Origin: Eucommia ulmoides
Lineage: Eukaryota > Streptophyta > Magnoliopsida > Garryales > Eucommiaceae
Assembly: GCA_016647705.1 (NCBI GenBank)
Contig: CM028326.1
Location: 30,548,446 to 30,612,445 of the forward strand
DNA length: 64,000 nucleotides
Direction of reading: 5' to 3'
The number at the start of each line of letters is the position of its first letter. Within the stretch, counting starts at the first letter, position 1. This document shows, one piece after another, positions 23,621 through 35,699 of the stretch. A program made the position numbers and the translations under genes. Below the pieces are notes generated by a model, which worked only from the letters and a program-made list of their open reading frames with translations, was not told the origin of the DNA and searched no databases.

Positions 23621-23959
23621 TGACATGGCTAACCTGATATGACGTGGCTATATTTAGCACTACATCCATGAAGACAACCGTGAAGGGGTAAAAAGGATGA
23701 GAGCCATCCATGGAGCAGAGGGACAACAATTGAAGGAGGCCTTACAACCTAGGAAGGATCGAAGGAGAAATACAAACGATCCATAAAGGGTTAGCCTTAG
23801 GCAGAGCCTCATTTGGCACTTGAAAAGAGCATCTCCGGGCCACCAATAGAAAGGTAGAAAGGAGCGGTGGAAAGATCCTGGTGACTGCGGTGCCCGACAC
23901 CGTTATCACCTTCTCCGACGAAGATCTTAGAGGCTTGCATTTCCCTACACGATGATGCC

Positions 23960-24400
23960 TTAGTCATCATAGCTGTAATATCCAATTACCGGGTTCAAAG
24001 GATACTAGTGGGTAGCAAAAGCTCTATTGACATTGTCTTTATTGGGTGCTTCGACAAAATGAAAGTCGACCTCAGTAAGCACCTATCGATGACCTCTCAT
24101 CTTGTAGGATTCAGGGGGTAAAACTGTCCACCCCTAGGGTGGGTCGACCTTCTGGTGTCCTTGGGAAATAAACCTAGTAGAACCACCGTGTGGCTCCAGT
24201 TCCTAGTCGTAAACTGCCCATCAGCATACAACGCTATACTTGGTCGACCCGCCATGAGTTCTCTCAAGGCCGTATGCTCTACGTATCACCTAGCCATGAA
24301 GTTCCTTATGGAAGAAGGAATCGATATGGTGAGGGGAGACCAGACAGTGGCCAGGGAATGCTTCATGGCAACAGTCAAAAACAACACTCCACCGACGACA
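23960..24400 (+). pseudogene. Tat protease remnant
   Basis: VGSKSSIDIVFI matches the start of the Tat protease, and AYNAILGRPAMSSLKAVCST matches its conserved C-terminal block. The classic D(S/T)G is not sharply readable. Confidence 0.75.
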
Positions 24401-24789
24401 GAATAGCAATCACAGGAGGTGCTTGAGCTCGTGCCCTTACAGGACGAGTTGGGGCACTTGTATGTGGAAGATCCCAGGGGAAGAGAGAACGCTCAACGCT
24501 CGATGAAATTCTAGTCTCCATCCAATTCCACCTTGAGGACAATGCTAAGACAATGAATATCTGGACCGAGATGGCTCTAGGGGCATGGAAATCCCTGGAT
24601 GAACTTCTCAAGAAGAATAGAGACGTCTTCGCGTGGTCACACTCTGACTTTTTGGGGATCGATCCTTAGGTGGCCATGCATTGATTGTTCACCAACCCTG
24701 CTCACCCACTTGTTCACCAGAAGAGAAGAAAGTTTCACCCAAAAAAATAGGTTATCATCGTTGAGGAGACTCAAAAGGTGATAGATACT

Positions 24790-25370
24790 AGGGTGATCGA
24801 GGAGATCACGTTTCTGGATTGGTTGGAAAACTTTGTTCTGGCCAAGAAGGCGGGAGAAAATGGCGAATGCTTGTCCACTATATAGACCTCAACAAGACCT
24901 GTCCGAAAGACTTCTTCCCATTCCCAAGGATCGAAGTAGTGATTGATGCCACCGCTAAGTATAAACTTTTGAGTTTCCTGGACGCATTCTCCGAATATAA
25001 CCAAATCTTGATGTACCCTCATGTTCGACCAAAAACGTCCTTTACAACGGACAAGGTCACTTACTATTATAAGGTGATGCCATTCAAACTAAAGAATGCC
25101 AGTACAACCTATTAAAGACTTGTGAACAAGATGTTCAAGTTCGAAACTTGGAAGTCCATGGAAGTGTACGTCGATGATATGCTAGTCAAAAGCCTGCTAG
25201 CTGAACAGCACATCGCCGATCTCCAAAGGTACGTCGATGTTATGCTGGCGCATAGAATGAAGCTAAACTCCTCTAAGTGTGTCTTTGGGGTGGCCTCAGG
25301 AAACTTTTTGGGCTTCATGGTCTCTAAGAGGGGGATAGACGCTAACCTAGATCAGATTTGAGCTATCATG
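24790..25370 (+). pseudogene. Tat reverse transcriptase remnant
   Basis: KWRMLVHYIDLNKTCPKDFF, FLDAFSEYNQI and VYVDDMLVKSL are diagnostic of Tat/Athila RT. The catalytic YVDD is at about 25170. Broken fossil. Confidence 0.92.
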
Positions 25371-25419
25371 GAAATGTCCTCCCCATAGACCGAAAGGGAA
25401 GTCTAGAGCCTAGCGGAAA

Positions 25420-26260
25420 GGGTGGCGTCCTTAAGCCGCTTTATCTCCCGGTCGAATAATAGATGCTTCCCCTTCTTCAAGCTTCTGAGGAAAAACAAAA
25501 CCTACGAGTGGAAAGAAGAGTGCAAGCTTTCCTTCCTAGAGTTGAAGCTCTATCTTGCAACTACCCCATTGTTGACTATGCTAGTACTTGGGGAAGAATT
25601 ATTCTTGTGCCTCGTTGTATCTCCAACGACCGTGAGTGCCACCTTGATCCGAGAAGTAGAGGGCGGCACGAGCCCGGTTTATTACTCCAGTCACGTTTTG
25701 ATACCCGTCGTAGTCTAGTATTTAAGGATGGAAAAGTTATCACTTGCCTTCCTGGTGGCTTCCAGGAATATGAGATAGTATTTCCAGGCTCACCTTGTGG
25801 CGTTGCTGACCGAACATCCTCTCCACCAGATACTTCACGCCCTGGACGCGTTCGAGAGGCTAATTAAATGGTTATTTGAGCTCAACAAGTTCCACATCGA
25901 CTATCGCCTGCGCATGACCATCAAGGGCCAGGTTATGGCAGATTTCATCTCTGAGTTCACATTTGTCGAAGAATCTCCGTTAGAGACGACGGTCCTTCCT
26001 TGCCCAGAGGAGATTGCCCAAGTCCAATCCACCGGAGGGTGTCGACCAAGCTCCATTGTTACGAGAAAAACTCAAAATGAAGACCCTCCCCAAGCTGGGT
26101 GGAGGTTGTTCACCAATGGATCTTCCAACAAGAAGGGCAGTGGGACAAGATTGGTTCTGTCCACCTCCACGAGAGAAGAGATTCAGTACTTGCTGAAACT
26201 TAATTTCAAGGCCACTAATAACGAAGTTGAATATGAGACACTGATCGCGGGAGTATTGGG
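25420..26260 (+). pseudogene. Tat RNase H region remnant
   Basis: The tether blocks KTYEWKEECKLSFLELK and MADFISEFT and the archaeal-type RNase H blocks LFTNGSSNKKGSGTRLVL and FKATNNEVEYETLIAG are visible. Tat elements carry two RNase H-like domains. Broken fossil. Confidence 0.85.
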
Positions 26261-26479
26261 TAGAATACTTTCTGGGCGTTCTCTGGATCTACCATACTAT
26301 TGCTCGACCCTCAACGGGAGAAATACCCTACGCTTTTGCCTTTGGATCAGAGTCGTTTATTTATATAAAGTAGCAAATATCGAGTCCCCGAGTAGTAGGC
26401 TATACAGAGCAAAACAACGAGGCTGAACTAAGGATCAACCTGGATCTCCTCGAGGAGCGCATAGATCAGTCTCAAGTGC

Positions 26480-26741
26480 AAAGGGCAACTACTAACACAT
26501 GGTGGCTCACTACCACAACAAGCGAGTCTCCCCCCGAGAATTGCAAATGGGAGGCTTGGTTCTTAGAAAAGTCACCATGGCCACCAAGGATCCAGGGATG
26601 GAGAAGTTAGGGCCTACGTGGGAAGGTTCGTATAAGGTTACCCAGATTGCAAGATCGGGAACCTATGGCCTTGAGACAATAGAAGGGAGAAAACTAACCC
26701 ACCCATGGAACGCAGAACACTTGAAAAAGTATTTTGTATAA
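26480..26741 (+). pseudogene. Tat integrase C-terminal remnant
   Basis: VAHYHNKRVSPRELQMGGLV, GPTWEGSYKV and HPWNAEHLKKYFV match the conserved end of Tat integrase and pol. The element is broken. Confidence 0.85.
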
Positions 26742-26874
26742 AGTTCTTGTAAAATTCAAGAAGTTAATGAATAATTTATGATGTTTTACGCCTCCATCCA
26801 TTCAATAATATGTGCCTAAATGCACGATTTACCAATATGTATATTTGGTGAGAAAATCTTGATAGCAAAGTAAA

Positions 26875-27331
26875 ACACCTAAGTTGTCGGTTCAGTAGCC
26901 ACGGTGAGACTCCCCCAGTGGCGGGGTAAAACACCTAAGATTCTAAATGACCACCATGGTGAGAGACCTCCAATGGTGGAATATATTTCCCTTTGACTGA
27001 CTGATGGCCATGGCGAGAAACCTCTGACCGAGTAGGTAAAATTCCTAAGTCATCGATTCAACGACAATGGTGAGACACCCCCAATCCAAGGGTAAAACAC
27101 TAAGTCGCTGGACGACGGCCATGGTGAGACACTTCCAACCACGAGGTAAAATGCCTAAGCCATCAGTCGGCATTTCCGATAAGAAATTCTCAAACAGAGA
27201 GGTAAAAAGCCTAAGTAGGAGATTTAGTAGCCATGGCAAGACATCCCTAGCGGTGGGGTAAAACACTGAAGCAATTGAGCAACGACCACGATGAGATTCT
27301 TCGACCACGGAATAGAACACTGTCGCCAGCA
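26875..27331 (+). repeat. Tat 3' region minisatellite, left part
   Basis: About eight copies of a 50-60 bp unit with the words GGTAAAACACCTAAG and CATGGTGAGACACCCCC. Such arrays are known downstream of pol in Tat-lineage elements. The array continues at 32825, beyond the inserted solo LTR. Confidence 0.8.
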
Positions 27332-27401
27332 TGTCTATAAAGCCTAATTTTTGCACATACATATTTCTAGTTGTATTTTAGAACATTTAAAAAATAATGG
27401 T

Positions 27402-29014
27402 TGTACGCGCTTAGATTCACACCATGTTTCCTCCTCGCGGTAATTGGACTACTCGCAAGTGTACGAGGTCTAGTTTTAATATAATGGATCTTTTAGGATC
27501 GGATATTGTTCCACTAGGAACGGCAGGTAATTCGGTTGAGTATTGCGATTTCAATAGTTTCATATTATCTCGACTAATAAATTTTTGTTTGTTTTCTAAT
27601 TATTATACTAAGATAAATGACAACTATAAAGTTAGTTTTAATTACACTAATTACTTAGGTATAAATCTCTTTCATATAATGCATAATCGATTTCATTTAG
27701 TTAGCTATAACGGTTTTTATCTAATCCGACAGCCTCTGTATCAATAACTCCTCCGCTACCTCTTCCGAGTGTAAAACGAGGGATTACACGACTTCGTGTC
27801 AACGAAGAAGTCCCCTTCAATGCCTTAACGACCCTAGGTCGCGTGAGTTTTGAGCCAACATCATGGGTTGAATATGTTCTAACGCCATCCTGGGTCGTTA
27901 GAACGTCACGTTGTATTTACCCTAGTCCAAATCCGGGGTTACCTCTCCCGAGTGTCAAACCCCGTATTCTCGGTTTATCAATACAAGCATAATATCAAGA
28001 ATAACAATAAACACAATCGGATTTAGACAAACAACACGTTAAAGTAACATAAATTTACTCAACTAAACGGTTACATGATTTCGACTACTCCTAAGTAACA
28101 TTTAACTACTACTACAAGATCTTAGCCATATACCATGCAAAATAAGAGGGATTCAACATTCTTAGATATGAAAAAGTGATTACAAAGAATAAAACAAGAG
28201 AGAAACGATCAAATCTGGAAGTGAAACGGTTCATTGTCACTAATGATCGATCTGCAAGTTATCCTTCTTTATCCGAATGATGAACCTCCTTCTTGATCTT
28301 CAAAATATAGCTTAAGATCTTTCTTCTAGGGTTAGGGTTCTTCAACAACAAGTTTCAGACGTGGCCAAGGGGTATTTATAGGCCTAGGGGTTCAAAAATA
28401 TCTAAACAAATATTTTGACTTGTTCTGCGATTTCCGCCTAAGCGGTATAAACTTCGCTTAGGCGAAGTTTAAGTCGGTTAGAATTCCGCCTAAGCGGTAG
28501 AATCTTCGTTTAGGCGGAGGACTAACTTCTTGGCTCCTTATCTTTCTGACGGAATTCCGCCTAGGTGGTAGCTACTTCGCCTAGGCGGATTTACAGCAGT
28601 GCAGCTCTATCCAGCAGTTCAGTTCATCCAGCGTTCTGATGGATTTTCGCCTAGGTGGTGGAAACTTCGCCTAGGCGGATTCAATACTTCAGCCCTTGTA
28701 ACCTTCTGACGGATTTCCGCCTAGGCGGTAGAAACTTCGCCTAGGCGGATTTCAAATCTTCAGTTTTTGCATCTTTCTGCTGAATTTCCGCCTAGGCGGT
28801 GGAAACTTCGCCTAGGCGGAATTGCTCTGTTATTTGAAACCTCCTTTTTTCATCTTTTTGGCTACCCTTTTTGCACCATTTCGCTCGGTTTGCCGATTGT
28901 TTACTTCCCTATTCCTGACTAATAAAAACAGCTAAAACGATATTCAAACTTCAATAAAATACTCGAAAACTGGCAAATTCGATTTAAAATTAGATAGGTA
29001 TTTTACACCTATCA
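27402..29014 (-). mobile_element. Family X solo LTR, copy 1
   Basis: 1,613 bp. On the minus strand it runs from TGATAGGTGTAAAATACC to GCGCGTACA (TG...CA), with a perfect 5-bp target-site duplication ATGGT at 27397-27401 and 29015-29019. It corresponds end to end to 43137-44678. No internal region is present. The retrotransposon lineage cannot be assigned from the LTR alone. The 28430-28820 part carries arrays of the palindrome CCGCCTAGGCGG. Confidence 0.88.
28430..28820. repeat. Array of CCGCCTAGGCGG palindromes in family X LTR
   Basis: About six paired boxes, each pair being TTCCGCCTAGGCGGT, a short AGAAAC spacer and TTCGCCTAGGCGGA. They are spaced 65-90 bp apart with unrelated spacers. Individual boxes are perfect 10-12 bp palindromes or one base away. 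Confidence 0.85.
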
Positions 29015-29293
29015 ATGGTGTTCATTGTGCTATTTAAATTTTATCTTAAAAAAATCTAAGGGTTATTATGGTATTTAAAAGTTTGACTTTAAAATTTTTA
29101 GGGATTAATATGTTAATTTTAATTTTGACGTTTAAAAGTTGAAGGTTTATTAAGTTATTTAAAATATGATTTTAAAAATTTTGAAATATAATTAATATTT
29201 TTTTTTTCAATATGGATAGTTAGTGTAAATAAATAAATAATAAAAGTATATGGTCAACATTGTTTCCTTCCTAAGGAAGGGAACAACTCAAAC

Positions 29294-29296
<3 letters not shown>

Positions 29297-29337
<41 letters not shown>

Positions 29338-29550
29338 AGTTGACATGTGTCAAGCCCTTAAAAAAAAAAATTGGCGGTTCGAACTCTCTCTCTCTCTCTC
29401 TCTGACACACACACACACACATATATGTATGTGTGTGTATATTTGTGTGCATGTATATATATACATGTTCCTACCGAAAAAAAAAAGAAAAAAAGAAAAA
29501 AAAAAAAAAATAGCAGAAGCAAAAACTTTTCACCTGCAGATATGTTTTTC

Positions 29551-29584
<34 letters not shown>
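29297..29584. repeat. Cluster of (CA)n, (TA)n, (TC)n and poly-A microsatellites
   Basis: Runs of CA (29297-29320), TA (29321-29337), TC (29387-29403), CA/TG/TA (29405-29470), A-rich (29477-29510) and TA (29555-29583). The apparent reading frames through it (for example poly-K) are artefacts. Confidence 0.9.
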
Positions 29585-29585
<1 letters not shown>

Positions 29586-31042
29586 CTCCTCTATTATTTT
29601 GCACTAAACTAGATACCTCCCCTGTTATTTTATAAATACCAGTCAGCTTTCTTATCATTTTAGTCAATTACCACTTAACTCCCTTATAGATAAAAAATTA
29701 ATAATTTTTTTTATTGTAATGACAATTTTACCCTTGACTATTTAACAATTATTAAATAATTAAAAAATAAAATACATAAATAACCCTTTAAGTTTGTTAT
29801 ACATTTAATTGATTTTATGGGGATGAATTACATATATTCAAAACTTTAAAGAGTACAAAATGAAATTTAAATTATTCATCATCTTCTTCTCCAACTATTC
29901 TTTAGTAATATAGTTATTTGAAATGACATTTATACCCTTCAAATATTTTTGTAAGGACTATTTTCATATATTAAAAACTTAAGGGGCTATTATGTAGTCT
30001 AAGTTTCCTCTTCTTTCTTCTTGCAACAGTGGCTCCTCCGATGAACTCTCTCTCTCCGACGAGCTTCTCTAGCAATTTTTCTCTCTCTCTCTCTCTTATA
30101 CATGTATACACATCCATTTGAACACCATCTCTACTACCGAAAACCACTACTATACCTTCACCACTACACCACCACAAAAAAAAAAAAAAAAAAACTCTCA
30201 TAAATTAAAAACCCACATCTTCAAAAGAAGCTCTTGAACCTTGGCTACGAAGAAATGGCGGCGACGAAGAAAATCTCCAACGGCGACTATGGCAAACAAC
30301 CACCGCCACTCCTATGTTATCTCTCTATATTTCTCTCTGTCTCTTTCTCTTTTATTGCACTGCTTTCTCTCTCTGTATCGTTTTTTTATAGCAATGAACT
30401 AAAGATCTTGAACTTTGGGGAGCCAATGTCGGGGCAACCCGTTTCTACCCCTTCGCTGTCCGAGCTTTCGATGACGACGACCCTCCCACCACCGCCACAG
30501 CCGATCCATGTGGGTACTCCATGAACAACATCTACAACGACTGGTATTCAACGATCCACGTCATGCCGGAGGACTAGTTCAACTACCTGAGCTTCAAGTG
30601 CGTCGGATAGGTTTACGACGATGGCGACATACGTGCGATACTGCCAGAGGACGAACATAGTGGTGCGGCGCGGATGTTTGGAGTGGCGTGGTGGATTGTG
30701 GCTGACATGTTTGGATGGTTGGGTTGGGGGTGGCCGGCATGGATGGTTGGGTTGGGGGTGGTCGGCGCGATGGATGGTGGCCTCTGTTGGGGTGGTTGGT
30801 ACCCAGAAGAGAGAAGAGATGATGATACTTAAAATACACCTTGACCCATTAAGTTTTACAAAATTTGCAAATAGATTCCATTCAATTAAAGTAATATTAA
30901 CCCTTAAAATATAATTTTTTTTTAAAAATAACAGAAGGGTATTTATGTCTTTTAACATAAAAAATTGGTCAATGGAGTTGACTGGTATTTGTAAAATGAC
31001 AGGAGATGTATCTAGTTTATGACAAAATGACAAGAGAGGTGA
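29585..31042. mobile_element. Mutator-like non-autonomous element carrying a gene fragment
   Basis: Inverted ends of about 90 bp: the left reads ACTAAACTAGATACC ... AAATACCAGTCA, and the right, reversed, reads ATAAACTAGATACA ... AAATACCAGTCA, over about 80% identical bases. No transposase is present. The 1.46-kb body holds GC-richer, coding-like DNA (30255-30830). Its outer ends abut TA and CA microsatellites, so the expected 9-bp target duplication cannot be called. The long ends plus captured exon-like DNA suggest a Pack-MULE, which is an inference. Confidence 0.65.
30255..30830 (+). pseudogene. Captured host gene fragment, unidentified, with a membrane-anchor-like start
   Basis: An ATG at 30255 opens 90 codons (to 30524), starting MAATKKISNGDYG. 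A strongly hydrophobic run (LCYLSIFLSVSFSFIALLSL) then looks like a signal anchor. From about 30440 a different frame looks more protein-like: RFYPFAVRAFDDDDPP, then CGYSMNNIYNDWYSTIHVMP and AARMFGVAWWIVADMFGW, with a stop within and another shortly after. The piece therefore seems to be a decayed copy of the 5' end of a real gene that has suffered a frameshift and stops. Upstream (30000-30250) is a CT-rich leader like a plant 5' UTR. I do not recognise the family. A type II membrane protein is possible but unproven. Confidence 0.45.
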
Positions 31043-32817
31043 GTGGTATAAACCCCATACACACACACACACGCATATACACACATATATATATGAATGT
31101 TTTGAGTATTTTGGTTTGGATTCCGGCTTCGAATTTCAGGTATAATTTCTAACTCTTTTAATATATGTATTTAATCTCTCATTGTGTTGTGTGGTATATG
31201 TTATCACAATTATGATTTATTGTTGTATAATTGAATCGAAGAATTCAATAATTATAATTATCGCTGTCGTATTTGTAAAAATTATCAGCTTTATTAATAA
31301 TTAAATATTAGTATGTTCGATTTTAGAATTGAAGGAATATATGAATGAAAAGTTGAATTATTTAGGATATTTATGAATTTAGTATATAATTGTTGTATAA
31401 TATCCTCTTATCCTACACATTTATTACACTCATAAATGAGTGTAGGAAATATAATTAATAAACCTAGTGGATTCTAATACTCTTTTAATATACTTATCAC
31501 TAAAAATCACAAATAAACACTAAAATATAATTCGTATTAAAACTTTATTAAAATTTATCAACTGTTTATAATATATATATATATACTCTAAACCATTATT
31601 TTTCTGTAAATTAAATTATTAATAGGAAGAAATTTGTAATCGTTGTTTTAGTAATTTTTGTGCAGTTAATATTGACTTAGGAAATTGGGCGTTTAGTAAT
31701 TTCGTATAATAAAAAAATTGGGAATGAGAAAGATTGCATTTTTAGGGTCACGCATTGCATATTATATTTATTTAAATAAATTTTTAGTTTAGGCCCTGTC
31801 ATTGTTAGGTTTACAGGCGACGCCGACTACGTCAGCATTTTGCCGATAGTGTTTTAAAATAGAGGTGAGTGTACTGTCTTCTATGTAAATTATTAAATTA
31901 TATTTTTGTACGAAATTTTGGAAAAGAAAATATTTAAAAAAAATGATTTTATAACGTTATGAGAATCGAGTAAATTTTTAAGTACGAAAAGTAATTTTAT
32001 TTATTATCCGACTATACCATAGTGTGATCTCGACATGAGGGTATGTCCTGTGGGATGTTGTTGGTCCTAACAAGAGGGCATATCCTGTAGGACATTATGT
32101 TGTGACCTGACAGGAGGGTAAGTCTTGCAGATGATTGATATATGTTGTTGACGATGATGATTATCATCATGATATGGTAATTTACACCACGTGTTGGCAT
32201 CTACCATTGGAGAGATATTAAATGACCCTGACACTGATGACAACCTTAGGTTGCATAGTTGTATAGGTTACGGTACCATTATAACTCCCGATCGTGAGGT
32301 GAAACGATCCTAGGCTAGTAGGAAAGTATATTTCTGGTAGTTTATGATATGAAAGTGATTTGAATGGTTGATTTATATTTAACTACTATATCTTGATTGT
32401 ATTTGTGGATTTTAATACTGTCCATTGCGGTTAGATTCTCTATTAAAAAATGGATTTTGCTAAATGTACTTGATCCATAAATTATTTTTATATTTTGAAG
32501 ACAGTACACCGATAAAATATTTTGTCTTAGGTATCTCAGCTAGAGACAAGTCCACTACTGAAATTAGGTAGAGTCAAATGGTGGTGTCATTTTTGAAGGA
32601 TTGGTAGGACAGGTGTGAACCGTGAAAGGTTCAGTTTTTTGTAGTTTTGTTATGGATATTTGGGACCTGTGAATTTCTAAGTTTCGAAGTTGGTAAATAT
32701 ATTTTTGGGAAAAAAAATCTATAGCAGTACACGTATATATATATTTTTTGGTTGGGTAATATCAAGTCGACGTTACATCCGACCTCGGGCGTTGGGAGCC
32801 TGAGATGGGGTGTGACA
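31043..32817 (+). repeat. Right two-thirds of the Del/Tekay-type solo LTR
   Basis: It contains GAGGTGAGTGTACTGTCTTCTATGTAAAT (31863 on), a short minisatellite at about 32020-32140, CTCCCGATCGTGAGGT (32286 on), and the terminal block CCGACCTCGGGC...GGGGTGTGACA. All are shared in order with the 55762 LTR. Confidence 0.8.
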
Positions 32818-32818
32818 A

Positions 32819-33000
32819 CGCCAGTCACCATTGTGAGAAACCTTTGATTGTAAGGTAAAACACCTAAGTTGTCGACTCAGTTGCCATGGTGAGGCACCCC
32901 TAATTGCGGGGTAAAACACCTAAGCAACTAGACGACGACCATGGTGAGACATCTCTGACTACGAGGTAAAACGCTTAAGCAACTGTTTGACAACTACAGA
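32819..33000 (+). repeat. Tat 3' region minisatellite, right part
   Basis: Three more copies of the GGTAAAACACCTAAG / CATGGTGAGGCACCCC unit. The array is the continuation of 26875-27331 across the solo LTR. Confidence 0.8.
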
Positions 33001-33485
33001 TGATGAGAAAAACAAAGTGACACTTTTATCCTAATGACAAAAGCGACAGAACTTAACTTCAACAAATCATGTGCGTAAACGAGCGTAGATATTTTTGCTC
33101 CACTATCGAGAATGTGGGAAGGTGAAATGCATATTGTTCTTGGTACTACAATAGTGCCAAAAAGGTACGAACTGTGAACTAATTCGATCCAAAACAAAGT
33201 ACCCCGTTCATTCCCAACAAATTCGATTACATGCCCATAACGGGATAAGAAAAAGGAAAAACAAGTTAATGGCCAATTCAGGGCTCCTCCACTTCGGCAT
33301 CTTTAGCAGCTAAAGCCTCATCCTCCAGTATTGTCGAAACATCCTCCTCCTCTGCGAAAACTTCTTCTGGCACCTACTTTAACTCCCTAACGACTGGATC
33401 TTTTTCTTACCTGGGGGGAATCTCCAGTATGAGCCGCAAGAGGGTCTATGCCCCCAATTGTCATAACGATAGGGTCCGCATAGAA
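33001..33485. other. Tat 3' untranslated spacer
   Basis: No gene is visible. It lies between the minisatellite and the antisense block and belongs to the Tat fossil. Confidence 0.5.
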
Positions 33486-35270
33486 TCATTGGTACTTCTT
33501 CAGTATCCCCTCTAAAAAATTGTTGGAGATAGATAATCCCCTGGGGGAAGGGAGGGGAGAGGGCGAATGACCATTCGAAGATGTATCCAGGTAACCCTCC
33601 ATGACATTATTCTTGCGGAATGCTCTCTGATTATACAGATAATGCGCGTACAGTCTATTTCGGACTACGTCATTGTTCTTCTTCAACCTGCTTATGGATG
33701 CTCGAAGTTGGGTCCTCGCTTGCTCTACGAAATGCACCTGGGTAGTTAAATCCTCCACCTGCGACTTGAGCCTCACAACCTTGGAACTCATTTTTGACTT
33801 TACCCTCTGACGTTCTTTCTTCTTAGCCTTCAGTTGCGTCTGAAGCAACTCGTAACGAGACACCTACGGAGCTTATTCTACCTTCATTTAGTCTAATTGG
33901 TCACTAAAAATGTCCTCCGCCCTGGAACGATATTATAGACGACAGATAAGCTCCATTAAGTTACTGGAGAGAAAGGTGTGAGCTCTATCCAGCTGGAAAA
34001 TAATCTCTTTCTCCCCATGAGTCTGCACTAGTTTCTTATCGCAGGGGAGGACGACCCTACTGAAGAGACAAGGGCACAGATGGGCTCCCCAAGGCAGAAT
34101 CTTCAGAAGTCAAGGGAGAGTCGTGCACCTGGAACTAGGACGTCCAAGTTTTGGTACTCACGGGGGGGCCTTGTCTTAGGATAACGTGAGGGCTCCACAG
34201 GAGTCTTCTTTTGAAGCCTTTTTTGGGGGTGGTTCTGCGTGCTCGAGGGATAAACAATAGGGGTAGGAGACACTCTCCGTGAGAGATTCCCTCATCCCCA
34301 TCTCGAACTCGTTAAACAACGCTTTAATTTATGTGCCACCCTCTTCTATAGGAGAGGAGTTGGGAACTATGATCACTCTCTATAGCAGAGTCACACTAAT
34401 CCTCCCACCATGCACCAGACCAAACGATACCATCGGTTCACTCAAAGTACCAAATGGTACATACATATCCCATTCTGCTAGAAAGACAATCCTCCGCCAG
34501 CACGTTTATAAGGGCAAGTCTCTCATCGATGGATGAAGGCAGATGCAATGGCCGATCTACCTAATCACGTTCCTCGCCAGAGCAACCTGATGAAAGGGCG
34601 ACGAGTGAGCTCCGAAATGCCTGTGTGGAAGCCCTTAAGGACAAGGCCCTTTTCACTTCTTCATGATCATACACATGAGGAGTGGCAAAATGGTTGTGAT
34701 CTACTAGAGGATGCACATTCCCATGGGGGACCCTAGGAAAATGTTCATTTGTCACTCCAATCTCCCACCAGCCAAAAAAGAGGATGACCTCCTAGTCCCA
34801 ACCTTGGATGGTAAAGTCCAACTCCTCCACCAGACAAAAACTGTTACCATGATGAAGATGAGAGAAGTAATAGTTGCACTCATTCTTCTCTTGAAGAATG
34901 TATTGGCTGCGCACCTCTCTAACTCTGAGCGATAGTCCAAACGACTTGTTCTGGGCCACAATTCCCATCATGGTATGAACACCGTTAGGAGCACAGTCGA
35001 ACAACGGTAGATTATAGAAACCTAGAATGTCGTGCACGACCAGGGAAAATGAGAACTGAAGACCGTACCTAGTCACAAACTAGGGGTGGATGAGTATTTC
35101 ACCCTCCTCAAAGTTAACTAAAATAGCCTTAATGTAGGAGGGAAAGTTCAGATCTCGCTGAAGGTCCTGATGAGAATTCTTTACTAGAAGGGCCACAAAA
35201 ATATCAAGTGACGAGAGGAAGAAACAAGAAGAATTTTGTATGGGGAAAGAAAAACACTAATTACAAAAGG
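33486..35270 (-). pseudogene. Antisense coding-like block of the Tat fossil (first)
   Basis: Read on the minus strand, the right part contains VTRYGLQFSFSLVVHDILGF and NECNYYFSHLHHG. The pattern resembles the 'putative gypsy type transposon' family (Pfam Transposase_28-like) often encoded antisense at the 3' side of Tat elements. The left part (33486-33863) is an open, strongly heptad-like coiled coil (LKAKKKERQRVKSKMSSKVV ... VRLKSQVEDLTTQV). The function of such antisense proteins is not known. This is part of a broken fossil. The family assignment is from memory. Confidence 0.6.
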
Positions 35271-35699
35271 TAATTCTCCAAATCTACCCTACAGAGTTAA
35301 TATAGGAAACCCAAGCGAGGTGAGAAACAGGCTGTTGATCCCAAGGTTTTGATGGATAATTAAGGGTATATATATTTGGTAGAACTAACGTATTTGTTAA
35401 GTGTTTCAGTATAAGAAGTTCCATTAAAAATTAAATCATGAAGTAATTATCAAGGATGCGAAAATTGAAGTTGAAGAAGTCAAGAGTGTTGAAGATTCTG
35501 AAGAAATTAGGTGAAAATAATTTAAACATTCTTTTACTCCTAATGTATTCCGAATTAAGATCACACACGACACAAATTGATGAATTATATATTTGTATGT
35601 TGAATTTGATAAACAAACGACACGCCGTGGTTTCGCCTGGATACGATGTCAAACGAACGAGGGTTGCCGCATTATAGTGGACGAGTGAGAATAAAGAAG

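Larger units (their letters stand above)
27332..32817 (+). mobile_element. Solo LTR of a Del/Tekay-type Gypsy, itself twice invaded
   Basis: The left edge TGTCTATAAAGCCTAATTTT matches the start of the 55762 LTR (TGTAAGACCCTAATTTT), including the following ATTTTAGAACATTTA. The right edge GATGGGGTGTGACA matches the end of that LTR family, with TCGACGTTACATCCGACCTC before it. CGCCAG occurs at both borders (27324-27329, 32819-32824), consistent with a target-site duplication. Without the nested family X LTR and the Mutator-like element it is about 2.4 kb, the same size as the 55762 LTR without its LINE. No internal coding part remains, so it is a solo LTR. Confidence 0.82.

Noticed and set aside
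27424-27747. 107-codon frame
   Set aside because: It lies within the family X LTR, where copy 2 has no matching frame. Chance ORF.
28430-28820. CRISPR-like array (regular repeats with spacers)
   Set aside because: The repeats are 10-12 bp palindromes inside a plant solo LTR with uneven spacing. There are no cas genes and it is not a prokaryotic genome.
29345-29635. Reading frames through 29345-29635
   Set aside because: They run through CA, TA, TC and A microsatellites.
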